Source of the DNA: Thioalkalivibrio sp. ALJT
Lineage (GTDB): Bacteria > Pseudomonadota > Gammaproteobacteria > Ectothiorhodospirales > Ectothiorhodospiraceae
Reading direction: 5' to 3'
DNA: 64,000 bases
Assembly (NCBI RefSeq): GCF_000381825.1
Contig: NZ_KB907122.1
Span: forward strand, 186,001 to 250,000
This document shows positions 8,715-17,921 of the stretch, in pieces (the first letter of the stretch is position 1; every line of letters starts with the position of its first letter). The notes under the pieces were generated by a model. It was not told where the DNA came from and searched no databases. It was given only the letters and a program-made list of their open reading frames with translations. Position numbers and translations under genes: made by a program.

Positions 8715-10616
8715 CTATAGCCCGAAATGTTCGGCAATGGTCCGGACAAAGGCATCCCCGTAACGCTCCAGCTTGTGCTGCCCCACCCCCGAGATACCGG
8801 CCATCTCGTCGCGGGTGCGCGGGGCGGAAGCGACCATCTCCAGCAAGGTCGCGTCGCTGAAGATCACATAGGGTGGCACCCCCTGATCCCGCGCCAGTTC
8901 CGTGCGCAACGCCCGAAGCGCCTCCCACAGCGCGCGGTCCTCGTTGTCCATCGCCGCCACACTGCGCGCAGTATCACGGCGGGCCGGCCGCGCCGCGCGT
9001 TGCGGGCGGACCGCCTCCTCGCGCAGATGGATCGACTCCTCGCCCCGCAGCACCGGCCTGCAGGCCGGGTCCAGCCTGAGGCCGCCATAACCCTCCTCGT
9101 CCAGGCGCAGGAGGCCGCGCGCGAGCAGTTGCCGGGCCACACCCCGCCACTGGGCCTTGTCCAGTTCCTTGCCGATCCCGAAGGTACTGAGCCGGTCATG
9201 CCCCAGGCGGCTCAAACGCTCGCTGGACGAACCATGCAGGACGTCGATCACGTGCCCCGCCCCGAAACGCTCGCCGGTACGGTAGATGCAGGACAGCAGC
9301 TTCTGTACCGGTACGCTGGCGTCCCAGGTGGCCGGCGGCTCCATGCAGTTGTCACAGGTCCCGCAGGGCTCGGGCATGTGCTCGTCGAAGTAGGCGAGCA
9401 GGGCCTGGCGGCGGCAGCTGGTGATCTCGCAGAACCCGAGCATCGCCTCCAGCTTTTGCTGCTCGATGCGCTGACGCTCGGCACCGGCCCGGGAACCCTC
9501 CAGCATCTGGCGCAGGGTCACAACGTCCTGCAGGCCGTAGACCATCCAGGCGTTCGCCGGCAGGCCGTCACGCCCGGCGCGGCCGGTCTCCTGATAATAG
9601 CCCTCCAGACTCTTGGGCAGATTCAGGTGGGCCACGAAACGCACGTTGGGCTTGTCGATGCCCATGCCAAAGGCAATGGTCGCCACCATAACCACCCCCT
9701 CCTCGCGCAGGAAGCGGGTCTGGTTTTCGGCGCGGGTCGCCGCCGGCAGCCCCGCGTGATAGGGCAGCGCGGTAATGCCCTGCTCCGCCAGCCATTCGGC
9801 CACGACCTCGACCTTCTTGCGCGACAGGCAATAGACGATGCCGGCATCGCCGGCGTGGTCTTCGCGGATGAACCGCAGCAGCCGGTCACGGGCCGACCCG
9901 CCGCGGCCGCCATCGGCCTGGGCGATACGATAGCGGATGTTGGGGCGGTCAAAGGAGCTGACGAACGCCCGCGCCTGCTGCAGCCGCAGACGTTCGCGAA
10001 TCTCCTGCCGCGTAGGCCCGTCGGCCGTTGCGGTCAACGCCAGGCGCGGCACCTGCGGAAAGCGCTCGGCGAGTACCGCGAGCTGGCCGTATTCGGGGCG
10101 AAAGTCATGCCCCCACTGCGAGACGCAGTGTGCCTCGTCGATTGCGAACAACGCGAGCTCGATGCCCTCCAGCCGCTCCAGCATGCCCGGGGCGAACAGG
10201 CGCTCCGGTGACAGGTAAAGCAGATCCAGTTCGCCCGCATGCAGTGCCGCCAGCACGGAACGCGCCGCGTCCGCCGTCTGACCGGAATCCAGACTGGCGG
10301 CCGCCACGCCGTTCTGGCGCAGCGCCGCCACCTGATCCTGCATCAGGGCGATCAGAGGCGAAACCACGATGCCGCAACCACGGCGTGCCAGCGCGGGGAT
10401 CTGATAGCACAACGACTTCCCGCCGCCGGTGGGCATCAGCACGACAGCGTCACCGCCTGCCGTCACATGCTCGACGATGGCCTGCTGCTGGCCGCGGAAT
10501 TCCGTATAGCCGAAGGTCTCGCGCAGGATCTCCAGTGGCGCCGCCGCCGGAGCGCTTCCCTGCGCCTCTCCAGCTGCAAGACCCGAGGGTTCCAATGGAT
10601 GTACTCCCAACCACAT
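8715..10616 (-). CDS. recQ: ATP-dependent DNA helicase RecQ
   Basis: 3'-5' SF2 helicase for recombination and fork repair. It has 633 residues from the ATG at 10616. An in-frame TTG at 10679 would add 21 residues and is not favoured. Domains in order: helicase core with Walker [13 protein letters not shown], box [18 protein letters not shown] and motif VI GRAGRDG; zinc-binding cysteines (CEITSCRRQ, then CGTCDNC); winged helix; and the C-terminal HRDC domain ([15 protein letters not shown]). The N-terminal 30 residues before [12 protein letters not shown] are Ala-rich and longer than in E. coli RecQ. It is divergent from the ABC exporter. Confidence 0.95.
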   Translation of the reverse strand: MWLGVHPLEPSGLAAGEAQGSAPAAAPLEILRETFGYTEFRGQQQAIVEHVTAGGDAVVLMPTGGGKSLCYQIPALARRGCGIVVSPLIALMQDQVAALRQNGVAAASLDSGQTADAARSVLAALHAGELDLLYLSPERLFAPGMLERLEGIELALFAIDEAHCVSQWGHDFRPEYGQLAVLAERFPQVPRLALTATADGPTRQEIRERLRLQQARAFVSSFDRPNIRYRIAQADGGRGGSARDRLLRFIREDHAGDAGIVYCLSRKKVEVVAEWLAEQGITALPYHAGLPAATRAENQTRFLREEGVVMVATIAFGMGIDKPNVRFVAHLNLPKSLEGYYQETGRAGRDGLPANAWMVYGLQDVVTLRQMLEGSRAGAERQRIEQQKLEAMLGFCEITSCRRQALLAYFDEHMPEPCGTCDNCMEPPATWDASVPVQKLLSCIYRTGERFGAGHVIDVLHGSSSERLSRLGHDRLSTFGIGKELDKAQWRGVARQLLARGLLRLDEEGYGGLRLDPACRPVLRGEESIHLREEAVRPQRAARPARRDTARSVAAMDNEDRALWEALRALRTELARDQGVPPYVIFSDATLLEMVASAPRTRDEMAGISGVGQHKLERYGDAFVRTIAEHFGL

Positions 10617-10657
10617 TTCCGAACGCCGAAGACTGCCGAATGCCCGGCACGGCTGCA

Positions 10658-10675
10658 AGGGAGACACGGTTTCAT
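10658..10675 (-). repeat. Short dispersed repeat word near the recQ start
   Basis: AGGGAGACACGGTTTCAT differs at 2 of 18 positions from the reverse complement of 3113-3130 and at 3 from 2817-2834. It lies 42 bp upstream of the recQ ATG. Confidence 0.4.
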
Positions 10676-10753
10676 ACAATCACCGCCCGTGCCATCCGGC
10701 CGGCGTACGCGTCCGGGTTACAGTAGGCACACCCCCAAGCCTCGGACCCGACC

Positions 10754-12568
10754 ATGCGCGGTCATTCCAGCGTGCACGACGCCCCCGACGATGCCATCAA
10801 CTGGCGCATCATCCGCTCCCTGTTTCCCTATCTGGCAGAGTTCCGCGGCCGCCTGTTCCTGGCCCTGGGCCTGATGGCCCTGGCCAAGCTGGCCACCGTG
10901 CTGGTCCCGCTGACGCTGAAGTACATCGTCGACCACTTCGAGGACTCCGGCACCGAGGCGCTGGTCGCGATCCCGGTGGCGCTGGTGATCGCCTACGGCC
11001 TGCTGCGCTTCGGCAGTACCCTGTTCGGCGAGCTGCGCGACGCGGTCTTCGTACGGGTAGCCGAGCGGGCCATGCGGCGCGCGGCCCTGCGGGTATTCGA
11101 ACACCTTCACCGGCTCGAGCTGAGCTTCCACCTGGCACGCGAGACCGGCGGCCTGGCACGCGACATCGAACGCGGCACCAGCGGCATCAGCTTCCTGCTG
11201 CGTTTCATGGTGTTCAACATCCTGCCGACCATCATCGAGATCGCGCTGGTCGCGGTGATCCTGCTGGTGGCGGTCGGTCCGGTCTTCACCGTCACCGTGA
11301 TCCTCGCGGTGGCCGCCTACATTGCCTGGTCGGTGTGGATCACCGAATGGCGTACCCGCTTCGTGCGCGAGGCCAATCAGCGCGACAACGAGTCCAACAC
11401 CCGCGCGATCGACTCGCTGCTGAACTACGAGACGGTGAAGTACTTCGGCAACGAAGGCTTCGAGGCCCGGCGCTACGACGAGGGCCTGGCGACCTGGGAA
11501 CAGGCGCGCACCAAGAACGTGCTGTCGCTGGTGCTGCTGAACTCCGGCCAGGCCCTGATCATCGCCGCCGCGATCACCGTGATGATGCTGCTGGCCGCCA
11601 GCCGGGTCGCCTCGGGGCAGATGTCGCTGGGCGACCTGGTGATGGTCAATGCCTACATGATCCAGCTGTTCATGCCGCTGAACTTCCTCGGCTTCGTCTA
11701 TCGCGAGATCCGCCAGTCGCTCGCGAACATCGAGCGCCTGTTTGGCCTGCTGGAAAAACCGGTACAGGTCGAGGACCGGCCCGGGGCGCCGGATCTCGAC
11801 GTCGCGGACGGGCATGTGCGCTTCGAGCAGGTCGCGTTCCATTACCGGCCGGAACGTCCGATCCTCGAGGACGTGTCGCTCGAAATCCCGGCCGGGCACA
11901 AGCTGGCGGTCGTCGGGCCCAGCGGGGCCGGCAAGTCCACGCTCGCACGCCTGCTGTTCCGGTTCTTTGACGTGACGGACGGGCGCATCACTATCGACGG
12001 CCAGGATATCCGCGAGGTAACACAGCAAAGCCTGCGCCGTGCGATCGGCGTGGTCCCGCAGGATACGGTGCTGTTCAACGCGAGCATTCGCTACAACATC
12101 GCCTATGGTGATCCGGAGGCCTCCGAGGAGGCCATCCGGCGCGCGGTGCGTCTGGCGCACCTGGACGGTTTCATCGAGCGCCTGCCCGACGGCCTGGACA
12201 CGATCGTCGGCGAACGCGGGCTCAAGGTCTCCGGCGGCGAGAAGCAACGCATTGCCATCGCGCGCATGCTGCTGAAGGACCCGCCGATCCTGGTCTTCGA
12301 CGAGGCCACCTCGTCCCTGGACTCGGGCTCGGAGAAGGCGATCCTGCAGGCGCTGAACGAGGTCTCGGCCCGACGCACCACACTGGTCATCGCACATCGC
12401 CTGTCCACGGTGAAGGATGCCGAGCAGATCGTGGTCCTCGATCAGGGCCGCGTGGTCGAACGCGGCACCCACCGCGAACTGCTCGCGGCGGGCGGCGCCT
12501 ACGCCCGCCTGTGGCAGCACCAGCAGGAACACGACCCCGCCACCCCGGCCCCGAACACCGAGGCCTGA
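10754..12568 (+). CDS. Atm1/HMT1-type ABC exporter (fused permease-ATPase)
   Basis: Homodimeric ABC transporter half with 604 residues. Six membrane helices occupy about residues 20-310, then the nucleotide-binding domain: Walker A GPSGAGKST near 396, Q-loop region VPQDTVLFNASI, signature LKVSGGEKQRIAIAR, Walker B ILVFDEATSSLD and H-loop IAHRLSTV. The segment LNYETVKYFGNEGFEARRYDE is diagnostic of the Atm1/ABCB7/HMT1 group, which exports glutathione-linked persulfides or metal conjugates. In a sulfur oxidiser such a persulfide-conjugate exporter would be physiologically relevant, but the substrate here is inferred. It is transcribed alone. Confidence 0.9.
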   Translation: MRGHSSVHDAPDDAINWRIIRSLFPYLAEFRGRLFLALGLMALAKLATVLVPLTLKYIVDHFEDSGTEALVAIPVALVIAYGLLRFGSTLFGELRDAVFVRVAERAMRRAALRVFEHLHRLELSFHLARETGGLARDIERGTSGISFLLRFMVFNILPTIIEIALVAVILLVAVGPVFTVTVILAVAAYIAWSVWITEWRTRFVREANQRDNESNTRAIDSLLNYETVKYFGNEGFEARRYDEGLATWEQARTKNVLSLVLLNSGQALIIAAAITVMMLLAASRVASGQMSLGDLVMVNAYMIQLFMPLNFLGFVYREIRQSLANIERLFGLLEKPVQVEDRPGAPDLDVADGHVRFEQVAFHYRPERPILEDVSLEIPAGHKLAVVGPSGAGKSTLARLLFRFFDVTDGRITIDGQDIREVTQQSLRRAIGVVPQDTVLFNASIRYNIAYGDPEASEEAIRRAVRLAHLDGFIERLPDGLDTIVGERGLKVSGGEKQRIAIARMLLKDPPILVFDEATSSLDSGSEKAILQALNEVSARRTTLVIAHRLSTVKDAEQIVVLDQGRVVERGTHRELLAAGGAYARLWQHQQEHDPATPAPNTEA

Positions 12569-12610
12569 CGCCTTCACTCACCGTGGGGCACTTCAGGGTC
12601 AAGGCCATCT

Positions 12611-12730
12611 ACAGGAAGACGGGAAGAGAGGAAGGGTGCTCCGGAATGGACGGCGGGCCCGGCCGGTCAGACGACCCGGGCTCTCCCGCAGGCGCGGTTC
12701 GCAACATCAGAACCCTTCCCGTCTTCCTGT
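12611..12730. mobile_element. 120-bp element with perfect 16-bp terminal inverted repeats
   Basis: ACAGGAAGACGGGAAG at 12611-12626 is the exact reverse complement of CTTCCCGTCTTCCTGT at 12715-12730. The centre is GC-rich (palindrome around GGCGGGCCCGGCC) and codes for nothing. It sits between the convergent ABC exporter and arfB genes. Size and ends suggest a MITE-like element. It could also act as a bidirectional transcription stop. Confidence 0.5.
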
Positions 12731-12782
12731 GAACCACCCTTGATCTCCTGCGTTGTGTACGGGGAGTCCGGGGCCCTCGCGC

Positions 12783-13226
12783 TCAGCCGGGGTCGACACG
12801 GCCGCGCAGGGCCTTCTTGCGGCCGCGGCGGGTCTTGCCCTCCAGACGGCGCAGCTTCGAGGCCCGGGTGGGGCGCGTCGGCTTGCGCGTCTTGATCGGG
12901 CGGCCGGCCTCGCGCAGCAGCTCCGCCAGACGTTCCAGCGCATCCTCGCGGTTGGCCTCCTGGGTGCGGTACTGCTGCGCCTTGATCACGACGACGCCTT
13001 CCTTGCTGATGCGCTGGTCATGGCGGCGCATCAGCCGTTCCTTGTAGACGTCGGGCAGACTGGAGGCGTGGATATCGAAGCGCAGATGAATGGCCGAGGC
13101 CACCTTGTTCACGTTCTGCCCGCCGGCCCCCTGGGCACGGATCGCGGTCAGCTCGATCTCGTGCTCGGGGACGCTCACGCTGTTGGAGATGCGCAGCACC
13201 GGGCAATCAGCGGAAATCGCCGTCAT
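12783..13226 (-). CDS. arfB: Alternative ribosome-rescue factor ArfB
   Basis: Peptidyl-tRNA hydrolase that frees ribosomes stalled on truncated mRNA. It has 147 residues, close to E. coli YaeJ/ArfB (140). The release-factor motif GGQ is in AQGAGGQNVNKVASAIHLRF near residue 30. The C-terminal tail is strongly basic (RRLEGKTRRGRKKALRGR), as required for insertion in the empty mRNA channel. The start is the ATG at 13226, preceded by GAGGACGG. It overlaps the end of the lipoprotein gene by 20 bp, so the two are probably co-transcribed. Confidence 0.93.
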   Translation of the reverse strand: MTAISADCPVLRISNSVSVPEHEIELTAIRAQGAGGQNVNKVASAIHLRFDIHASSLPDVYKERLMRRHDQRISKEGVVVIKAQQYRTQEANREDALERLAELLREAGRPIKTRKPTRPTRASKLRRLEGKTRRGRKKALRGRVDPG

Positions 13227-13518
13227 GGATGTGGCCGTCCTCGTCCAGTTCGGCGAAGAAGCGGCTGTTATCCGTGCGGTATTCGCGGGTCGCCACATCC
13301 CCCGGCAACACCAGTGTTACGTCCGGGTAGACGCGGCTGAAGGCCTCGGGGGTGGGACGGGTTTCCAGAAAGGCCCGAAACGGCTCCATCTGCGTCACCA
13401 TCCCGGGGCGCGGCTCGGGCGCGTCGCTCCGCGCCTGGGTCTGATCCGGCGCGCAACCGCTGATTCCCGGCACCAGTATTACCACCAGTCCGGCGATCCA
13501 TCGAAGCACTTGAGACAT
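13207..13518 (-). CDS. Small predicted lipoprotein, function unknown
   Basis: A 103-residue protein with a signal peptide and lipobox GISGC (Cys near residue 22), so it is probably attached to a membrane facing the periplasm. The mature part is short, acidic and hydrophilic with no recognised domain. A strong ribosome-binding site (GGAGGGTGGC) precedes the ATG. It overlaps arfB, which starts inside its last codons. No family was recognised. Confidence 0.7.
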   Translation of the reverse strand: MSQVLRWIAGLVVILVPGISGCAPDQTQARSDAPEPRPGMVTQMEPFRAFLETRPTPEAFSRVYPDVTLVLPGDVATREYRTDNSRFFAELDEDGHIHDGDFR

Positions 13519-13619
13519 GCCACCCTCCGGCGTCGGTCGTATGCAGCGTCATCACGAGGAGCACAGCGGCGCGACCACCGCCAGGCCGGCATGACGGTGC
13601 CCGGTCCGCGCCCGAGGGC

Positions 13620-15212
13620 CTACTCCGCCGGCTGGCCGTGTTCGCGGGTGGCCTCGAAGCGGATCTCCGGCCACTTTTCCATCGCCATCTGCAGGTTCAC
13701 CCGGGTCGGCGCGATATAGACCAGGTCGCCGCCGTGATCGATCGCCAGGTTGGCCGCGGCCTTCGCCTTGAACTCCTCGAACTTCTTCGGGTCATCGGAT
13801 TCGACCCAGCGCGCGGTCTGGACGTTCACGTTCTCGAACTGCGCCTCCACCTTGTACTCGGTGCGCAGGCGCTCGGCGACCACGTCGAACTGCAGCACGC
13901 CGACCGCACCCAGGATCAAGTCGTTGTTGGTCAGCGGGCGGTAGAGCTGGGTCGCCCCCTCCTCGCACAGCTCCTGCAGGCCCTTGGCCAGCTGCTTCAT
14001 CTTCAGCGGGTCCTTCAGCTGCGCGCGCCGGAACAGCTCCGGGGCAAAGTTGGGAACGCCGGTGAAGGTCAGGTCCTCGCCCTGGGTGAAGGTGTCACCG
14101 ATGCGGATGGTGCCGTGATTGTGGATGCCGATGATGTCGCCCGGGTAGGCAGTCTCCACATGCTCGCGGTCAGAGGCCATGAAGGTCAGCGCGTCGGGGA
14201 TCTTCACGTCGCGCCCGATGCGCACATGGCGCAGCTTCGCGCCCTTGTCGAAGGTGCCGGAGCAGATGCGCATGAAGGCGATGCGGTCGCGATGCTTCGG
14301 GTCCATGTTCGCCTGGATCTTGAACACGAATCCGGTGAACTTCCCCTCGGTGGGCTCGACCTGACGTGAATGGGTCGGCCGCGGCAGTGGTCCCGGGGCA
14401 AATTCGACGAAGTCGTCCAGCAGCTCCTCGATACCGAAGTTGTTGATCGCGGAACCGAAGAATACCGGGGTTTGTTCGCCACGCAGGTAAGCCTCGGGGT
14501 CGAACTCGTGGGAGGCACCCCGCACCAGTTCCATCTCGTCCCGCAGTTCTGCGGCCTGGGCACCCAGCACCTTGTCCAGGCGCGGGTTGTCCAGACCCTC
14601 GATAACCTCGCCGGTGGATTTCTTCCCGCCCTCTTCCGGGGCGTACAGATGCACGGCGTCGCGGCGGATATGGTAGACCCCACGGAAACGCTTGCCGGAA
14701 CCGATCGGCCAGGTGATCGGGGCACACTCGATCTTCAACACCTGTTCAACCTCGTCCAGCAGCTCGATCGGGTCGCGGCCCTCGCGGTCCATCTTGTTGA
14801 CGAAGGTCATGATCGGCGTGTCGCGCAGCCGGCAGACCTCCATCAATTTGATGGTGCGTTCCTCCACCCCCTTCGCGGCATCGATCACCATCAGCGCGGA
14901 ATCCACCGCAGTCAGCGTGCGGTAGGTGTCTTCGGAGAAGTCCGCATGCCCCGGCGTATCCAGCAGGTTCACGATACGGCCCTTGTAGGGGTACTGCATC
15001 ACCGAGGAGGTCACCGAGATACCGCGCTGCTTTTCCATCTCCATCCAGTCGGAGGTGGCATGGCGCGAGGCCTTGCGCCCCTTGACCGTACCGGCGAGCT
15101 GGATTGCACCGCCGTACAGCAGGAGCTTTTCGGTCATCGTGGTCTTGCCGGCGTCCGGGTGCGAGATGATCGCAAAGGTCCGGCGGCGACGGGTTTCCTC
15201 AAGAAAGGACAT
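13620..15212 (-). CDS. prfC: Peptide chain release factor 3 (RF3)
   Basis: Translational GTPase that recycles RF1/RF2 after termination. It has 530 residues, the usual length. G1 is [21 protein letters not shown] near residue 18. [14 protein letters not shown] is the switch region, [16 protein letters not shown] is G3 and [12 protein letters not shown] is G4. The long RF3-specific C-terminal domains follow. The ATG at 15212 ([13 protein letters not shown]) matches family starts; in-frame codons further upstream do not. It is a single gene, and the 206 bp in front of it hold only a 7-bp-stem hairpin near 15295-15318. Confidence 0.97.
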   Translation of the reverse strand: MSFLEETRRRRTFAIISHPDAGKTTMTEKLLLYGGAIQLAGTVKGRKASRHATSDWMEMEKQRGISVTSSVMQYPYKGRIVNLLDTPGHADFSEDTYRTLTAVDSALMVIDAAKGVEERTIKLMEVCRLRDTPIMTFVNKMDREGRDPIELLDEVEQVLKIECAPITWPIGSGKRFRGVYHIRRDAVHLYAPEEGGKKSTGEVIEGLDNPRLDKVLGAQAAELRDEMELVRGASHEFDPEAYLRGEQTPVFFGSAINNFGIEELLDDFVEFAPGPLPRPTHSRQVEPTEGKFTGFVFKIQANMDPKHRDRIAFMRICSGTFDKGAKLRHVRIGRDVKIPDALTFMASDREHVETAYPGDIIGIHNHGTIRIGDTFTQGEDLTFTGVPNFAPELFRRAQLKDPLKMKQLAKGLQELCEEGATQLYRPLTNNDLILGAVGVLQFDVVAERLRTEYKVEAQFENVNVQTARWVESDDPKKFEEFKAKAAANLAIDHGGDLVYIAPTRVNLQMAMEKWPEIRFEATREHGQPAE

Positions 15213-15418
15213 GCATACTGGCCGCTTGGATAAGCCCGCCAGTTTAACTTGAAAAGAGATCGGGTGCCCCCGAATCCCCCGGAGCAAAGGGCAAAGCGGC
15301 CGGGATCATCGGGCCGCTCCGCAATCCACCGCGCGGGCACGACCCGGAATACCCGGCGGGCAAAAACTCGCCCTGAAGATACGCGGGGCCCTGCCGGCCC
15401 CGACGCAGCGCTTGCGAT

Positions 15419-16234
15419 TTACCGGCTGGCGGCGGCCGCCCGAATCTCGGCATTGCGTTCCTTGAACTGACTACGGGCAGTCACCAGATCGCGGTTGTTC
15501 ATCCGCGCCTCGAGACGGGCAAGCCGTTCGGCATCCTCGGCCAGGCTGTACCACACATGGGCCTGCACCAGATCGCGCTTCACTCCACGACCGTTCTGAT
15601 GCAGGCGGCCCATCCCGATCTGGGCATGACGATAGCCCTGCTCGGCGGCGGCGGCATACCAACGGGCAGCCGCGGCGGCATCACGCGACGTCCCCTCACC
15701 CCTCTCATGCAGCAGACCCGTGTAGTACTGCGCTGCCGGCACCCCCTGTTCCGCCGCCCGCAGCAGCCACTCCAGCCCGGCGGTCGGATCCCCGCCGTCA
15801 CCGGCCAGCTGGCTGCCCAGCCAGTACTGAGCATCGGCATGGCCCAGCTCCGCGGCGCGGATGTAGTGCTCGCGGCTGCGCTCCGGATCAGCGCTGGTGC
15901 CAGTGCCTGTCGCGAACAGATATCCCAGGTAATAGTGAGCACCGGCGTGATCCGCTTTGGCGGCACGGGCAAACCAGTGCAGCGCCCGAGCATGGTCGAC
16001 CGCAGTGCCACGACCGGAATAATGGGCCAGGCCGACATCGAACTTTGCACCCACGTTGCCGCGCCTGGCGTTGTCTTCGCGGATTTCGTACCAGATTCCC
16101 AGGAGCTCCTGCTGACGTTCGGCGTCGTGCCCAACGGACGACTGGGCGTGGGCGGCCCCGCCGAACAGCAGCGGCAAGGTCAGCGGGAGCGAAACACACA
16201 ATGCACGCAGGTATCGGGACACGGGGCACCTCAT
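15419..16234 (-). CDS. Secreted Sel1-like repeat protein
   Basis: It has 271 residues. A Sec signal peptide ends at AHA near residue 30. Six or so Sel1-like repeats of about 36 residues follow, recognisable by A-x-Y-x-L-G and G-x-G blocks (FDVGLAHYSGRGTAVDHARAL, HYYLGYLFATGTGTSADPE, AQYYTGLLHERGEGTSRDA, HAQIGMGRLHQNGRGVKRD). Such alpha-solenoids mediate protein-protein contacts, so a periplasmic scaffold role is plausible but unproven. The C-terminus is a charged helix. No ribosome-binding site is evident before the ATG. No operon partner. Confidence 0.85.
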   Translation of the reverse strand: MRCPVSRYLRALCVSLPLTLPLLFGGAAHAQSSVGHDAERQQELLGIWYEIREDNARRGNVGAKFDVGLAHYSGRGTAVDHARALHWFARAAKADHAGAHYYLGYLFATGTGTSADPERSREHYIRAAELGHADAQYWLGSQLAGDGGDPTAGLEWLLRAAEQGVPAAQYYTGLLHERGEGTSRDAAAAARWYAAAAEQGYRHAQIGMGRLHQNGRGVKRDLVQAHVWYSLAEDAERLARLEARMNNRDLVTARSQFKERNAEIRAAAASR

Positions 16235-16379
16235 ACGGGTTCGGGGCTATTACTAAAGTTAACCATAGTACTTGCGGGTACGCACCCTCAACGCGCAGAG
16301 TCCAGGACGAGAACCAGGGCGACAGAACGCGGCTGCGCTGCGGCATTGGCAGCCTCCGCTGTGAAGACCATCAGATCGT

Positions 16380-16874
16380 CTACAGGCCAGAATGATCAGC
16401 CCCGGCCGCTGCCATGCAGCGTCGAGACAGTACCCAGGCGTCTTCACGGCCGCTGGGCAGCGGGTAGTAACGCGGGCGCGTACCGATGTGCTCGAAGCCC
16501 TCGGAAAGGTAGAGGTGCACGGCGGCCACATTCGAGGGTCGTACCTCGAGGAACAGGGCCTCGACCGGCTGGCTGCAGACATATTCAAACAAGCGCTGCA
16601 CCATGAAGCGCCCCAGCCCGTTGCTCTGCCAGCGCGGGTCCACTGTCAGATTCAACAAATGCGCCTCACCGGCCGCCAGAGTCAGCACGCAGTGACCGAC
16701 CTGACGCCCGTCGACCTCCAGCACCCGACAGTCATAGCCCACCCGGATACAGTCTTCGAAGATACGCGCCGTCCAGGGGTAGGCGTAGGCCTCGCGCTCG
16801 ATCCGCATGACGGCGTCGATATCATCGATTCGCATACGCCGCAGTGCGGGCTGGACACGAGGTTCGGCACTCAT
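16380..16874 (-). CDS. rimI: Ribosomal protein S18 alanine N-acetyltransferase RimI
   Basis: GNAT acetyltransferase for the N-terminus of ribosomal protein bS18. It has 164 residues from the ATG at 16874. The acetyl-CoA loop region is LTVDPRWQSNGLGRFMVQRL and the RimI signature FLEVRPSNVAAVHLYLSEGFEHIG is intact. The frame stays open upstream through a heptanucleotide tandem repeat (16911-16987) to another ATG at 17009. That start would add 45 residues, including copies of ARSPKPE. Because 7 is not a multiple of 3, each repeat gain or loss shifts that extension out of frame. The short form is the normal family length. Confidence 0.93.
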   Translation of the reverse strand: MSAEPRVQPALRRMRIDDIDAVMRIEREAYAYPWTARIFEDCIRVGYDCRVLEVDGRQVGHCVLTLAAGEAHLLNLTVDPRWQSNGLGRFMVQRLFEYVCSQPVEALFLEVRPSNVAAVHLYLSEGFEHIGTRPRYYPLPSGREDAWVLSRRCMAAAGADHSGL

Positions 16875-16910
16875 GAAACGGCTTCCTCCGGCGCAGGGCG
16901 TGGGTAGCAG

Positions 16911-16987
16911 GCTTCGGGCTTCGGGCTTCGGGCTTCGGGCTTCGGGCTTCGGGCTTCGGGCTTCGGGCTTCGGGCTTCGGGCTTCGA
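16911..16987 (+). repeat. Tandem heptanucleotide repeat, 11 units of GCTTCGG
   Basis: Ten perfect GCTTCGG units (16911-16980) and one variant GCTTCGA (16981-16987). It lies 36 bp upstream of the rimI ATG. The 302-bp rimI-udg gap otherwise holds a GC-rich stretch and a short repeat word at 17105. Slippage at such a tract could alter rimI expression or an N-terminal extension. Confidence 0.95.
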
Positions 16988-17104
16988 GAAAACATGGAAG
17001 AACGTACATGCCCGCGTGGGCACCCCGTCTGCCCGGGTCCGACAGGTCCGCGGGGGCCCTGGCCGCGGTCCGGAGAAACTCGGGGTACCACCGGGGAACT
17101 AATG

Positions 17105-17120
17105 CATGAATCCGTGTTTA
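17105..17120 (+). repeat. Short dispersed repeat word (ATGAATCCGTGTTTA type)
   Basis: CATGAATCCGTGTTTA resembles the arms at 2817-2846 and 3101-3130 (CATGAAWCAGTGTTTCCC) and the reverse complement of 10658-10675. It is in the rimI-udg intergenic region. Confidence 0.4.
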
Positions 17121-17176
17121 CGTAAACCTTCGGAGCCCCGTGCGTGCCCGGGAGTTCCCGCGCCCGCGGGGCAGCA

Positions 17177-17917
17177 TCAGGGAGAAGACAGACAGGCACG
17201 AGCGCGCAGCAGGTCTTCCCAGGCACGCGCCTTGTCCCCCGGTTTGCGCAGAAGATAAGCAGGGTGATAGGTGGCAATCAATGGCCGCCCGCGATAGCGA
17301 TGCTCGCGCCCGCGCAAGCGTCCCAGCGGCACGTCCGATTCGAGCAGTTCGTGGGCAGCAATGCGCCCAAGAGCGACGATCACCTCCGGCTGGATCAGCT
17401 CGATCTGCCGGTCCAGAAACCCCCGGCAGGTACGGACCTCCTCGGGTTTCGGGTCGCGGTTACCCGGGGGGCGACACTTGAGGACATTGGCGATGAAGAC
17501 ATCGCGCGTCCGGTCCAGGCCGAGCGCCTGCAACATGTTGTCGAGCAGTTGCCCCGCGCGGCCCACGAAGGGCTCCCCGCGCCGATCCTCCTCTGCACCC
17601 GGCGCCTCGCCGATCAACAGCCAGCGCGCGCGCCGGTCACCGACCCCAAAGACGGTGCGGGTGCGCTCGCGCGCGAGTTCGCTGCAGGCCGTACAGGCGC
17701 CAACACGGGACTCCAGACCCTCCCAGTCCAGCACCTGCACCGAGTCCACGGCGACCTGCGGGGCCTCATCGACTGCATCGGATACGACGCTGCCGGAAAC
17801 GGGCGGGACCGGTGCGTCATCCGCGCCGGCCGGGTGACCCGGGAGCGGGCCGCGCGCACGCCATACCGGGATCCCCATATCCGCCAGAATCCGGCGCTGA
17901 CGCACCGAAAGCGACAT
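17177..17917 (-). CDS. Uracil-DNA glycosylase, family 4 (Fe-S type)
   Basis: Removes uracil from DNA. It has 246 residues. Motif 1 is [20 protein letters not shown], the middle block [17 protein letters not shown] follows, and motif 2 is TYHPAYLLR. The [4Fe-4S] ligands expected for this family are visible as CTAC, LKC and RTC. The first 70 residues are a Pro/Ala/Asp-rich extension found in many proteobacterial homologues, which are often annotated as SPO1-type phage DNA polymerase domain proteins. The ribosome-binding site is GAGGAATAG. It follows pssA by 4 bp and may be its last co-transcribed gene. Confidence 0.92.
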   Translation of the reverse strand: MSLSVRQRRILADMGIPVWRARGPLPGHPAGADDAPVPPVSGSVVSDAVDEAPQVAVDSVQVLDWEGLESRVGACTACSELARERTRTVFGVGDRRARWLLIGEAPGAEEDRRGEPFVGRAGQLLDNMLQALGLDRTRDVFIANVLKCRPPGNRDPKPEEVRTCRGFLDRQIELIQPEVIVALGRIAAHELLESDVPLGRLRGREHRYRGRPLIATYHPAYLLRKPGDKARAWEDLLRARACLSSP

Positions 17918-17921
17918 CTGG

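Noticed and set aside
10718-12577. Long minus-strand open frame opposite the ABC exporter
   Set aside because: Composition of a shadow (His/Gln/Asp-rich). The plus strand has all ABC motifs.
16911-16987. Possible CRISPR-like array
   Set aside because: Uninterrupted 7-bp tandem repeats without spacers, and no cas genes in the window. It is a simple-sequence tract.
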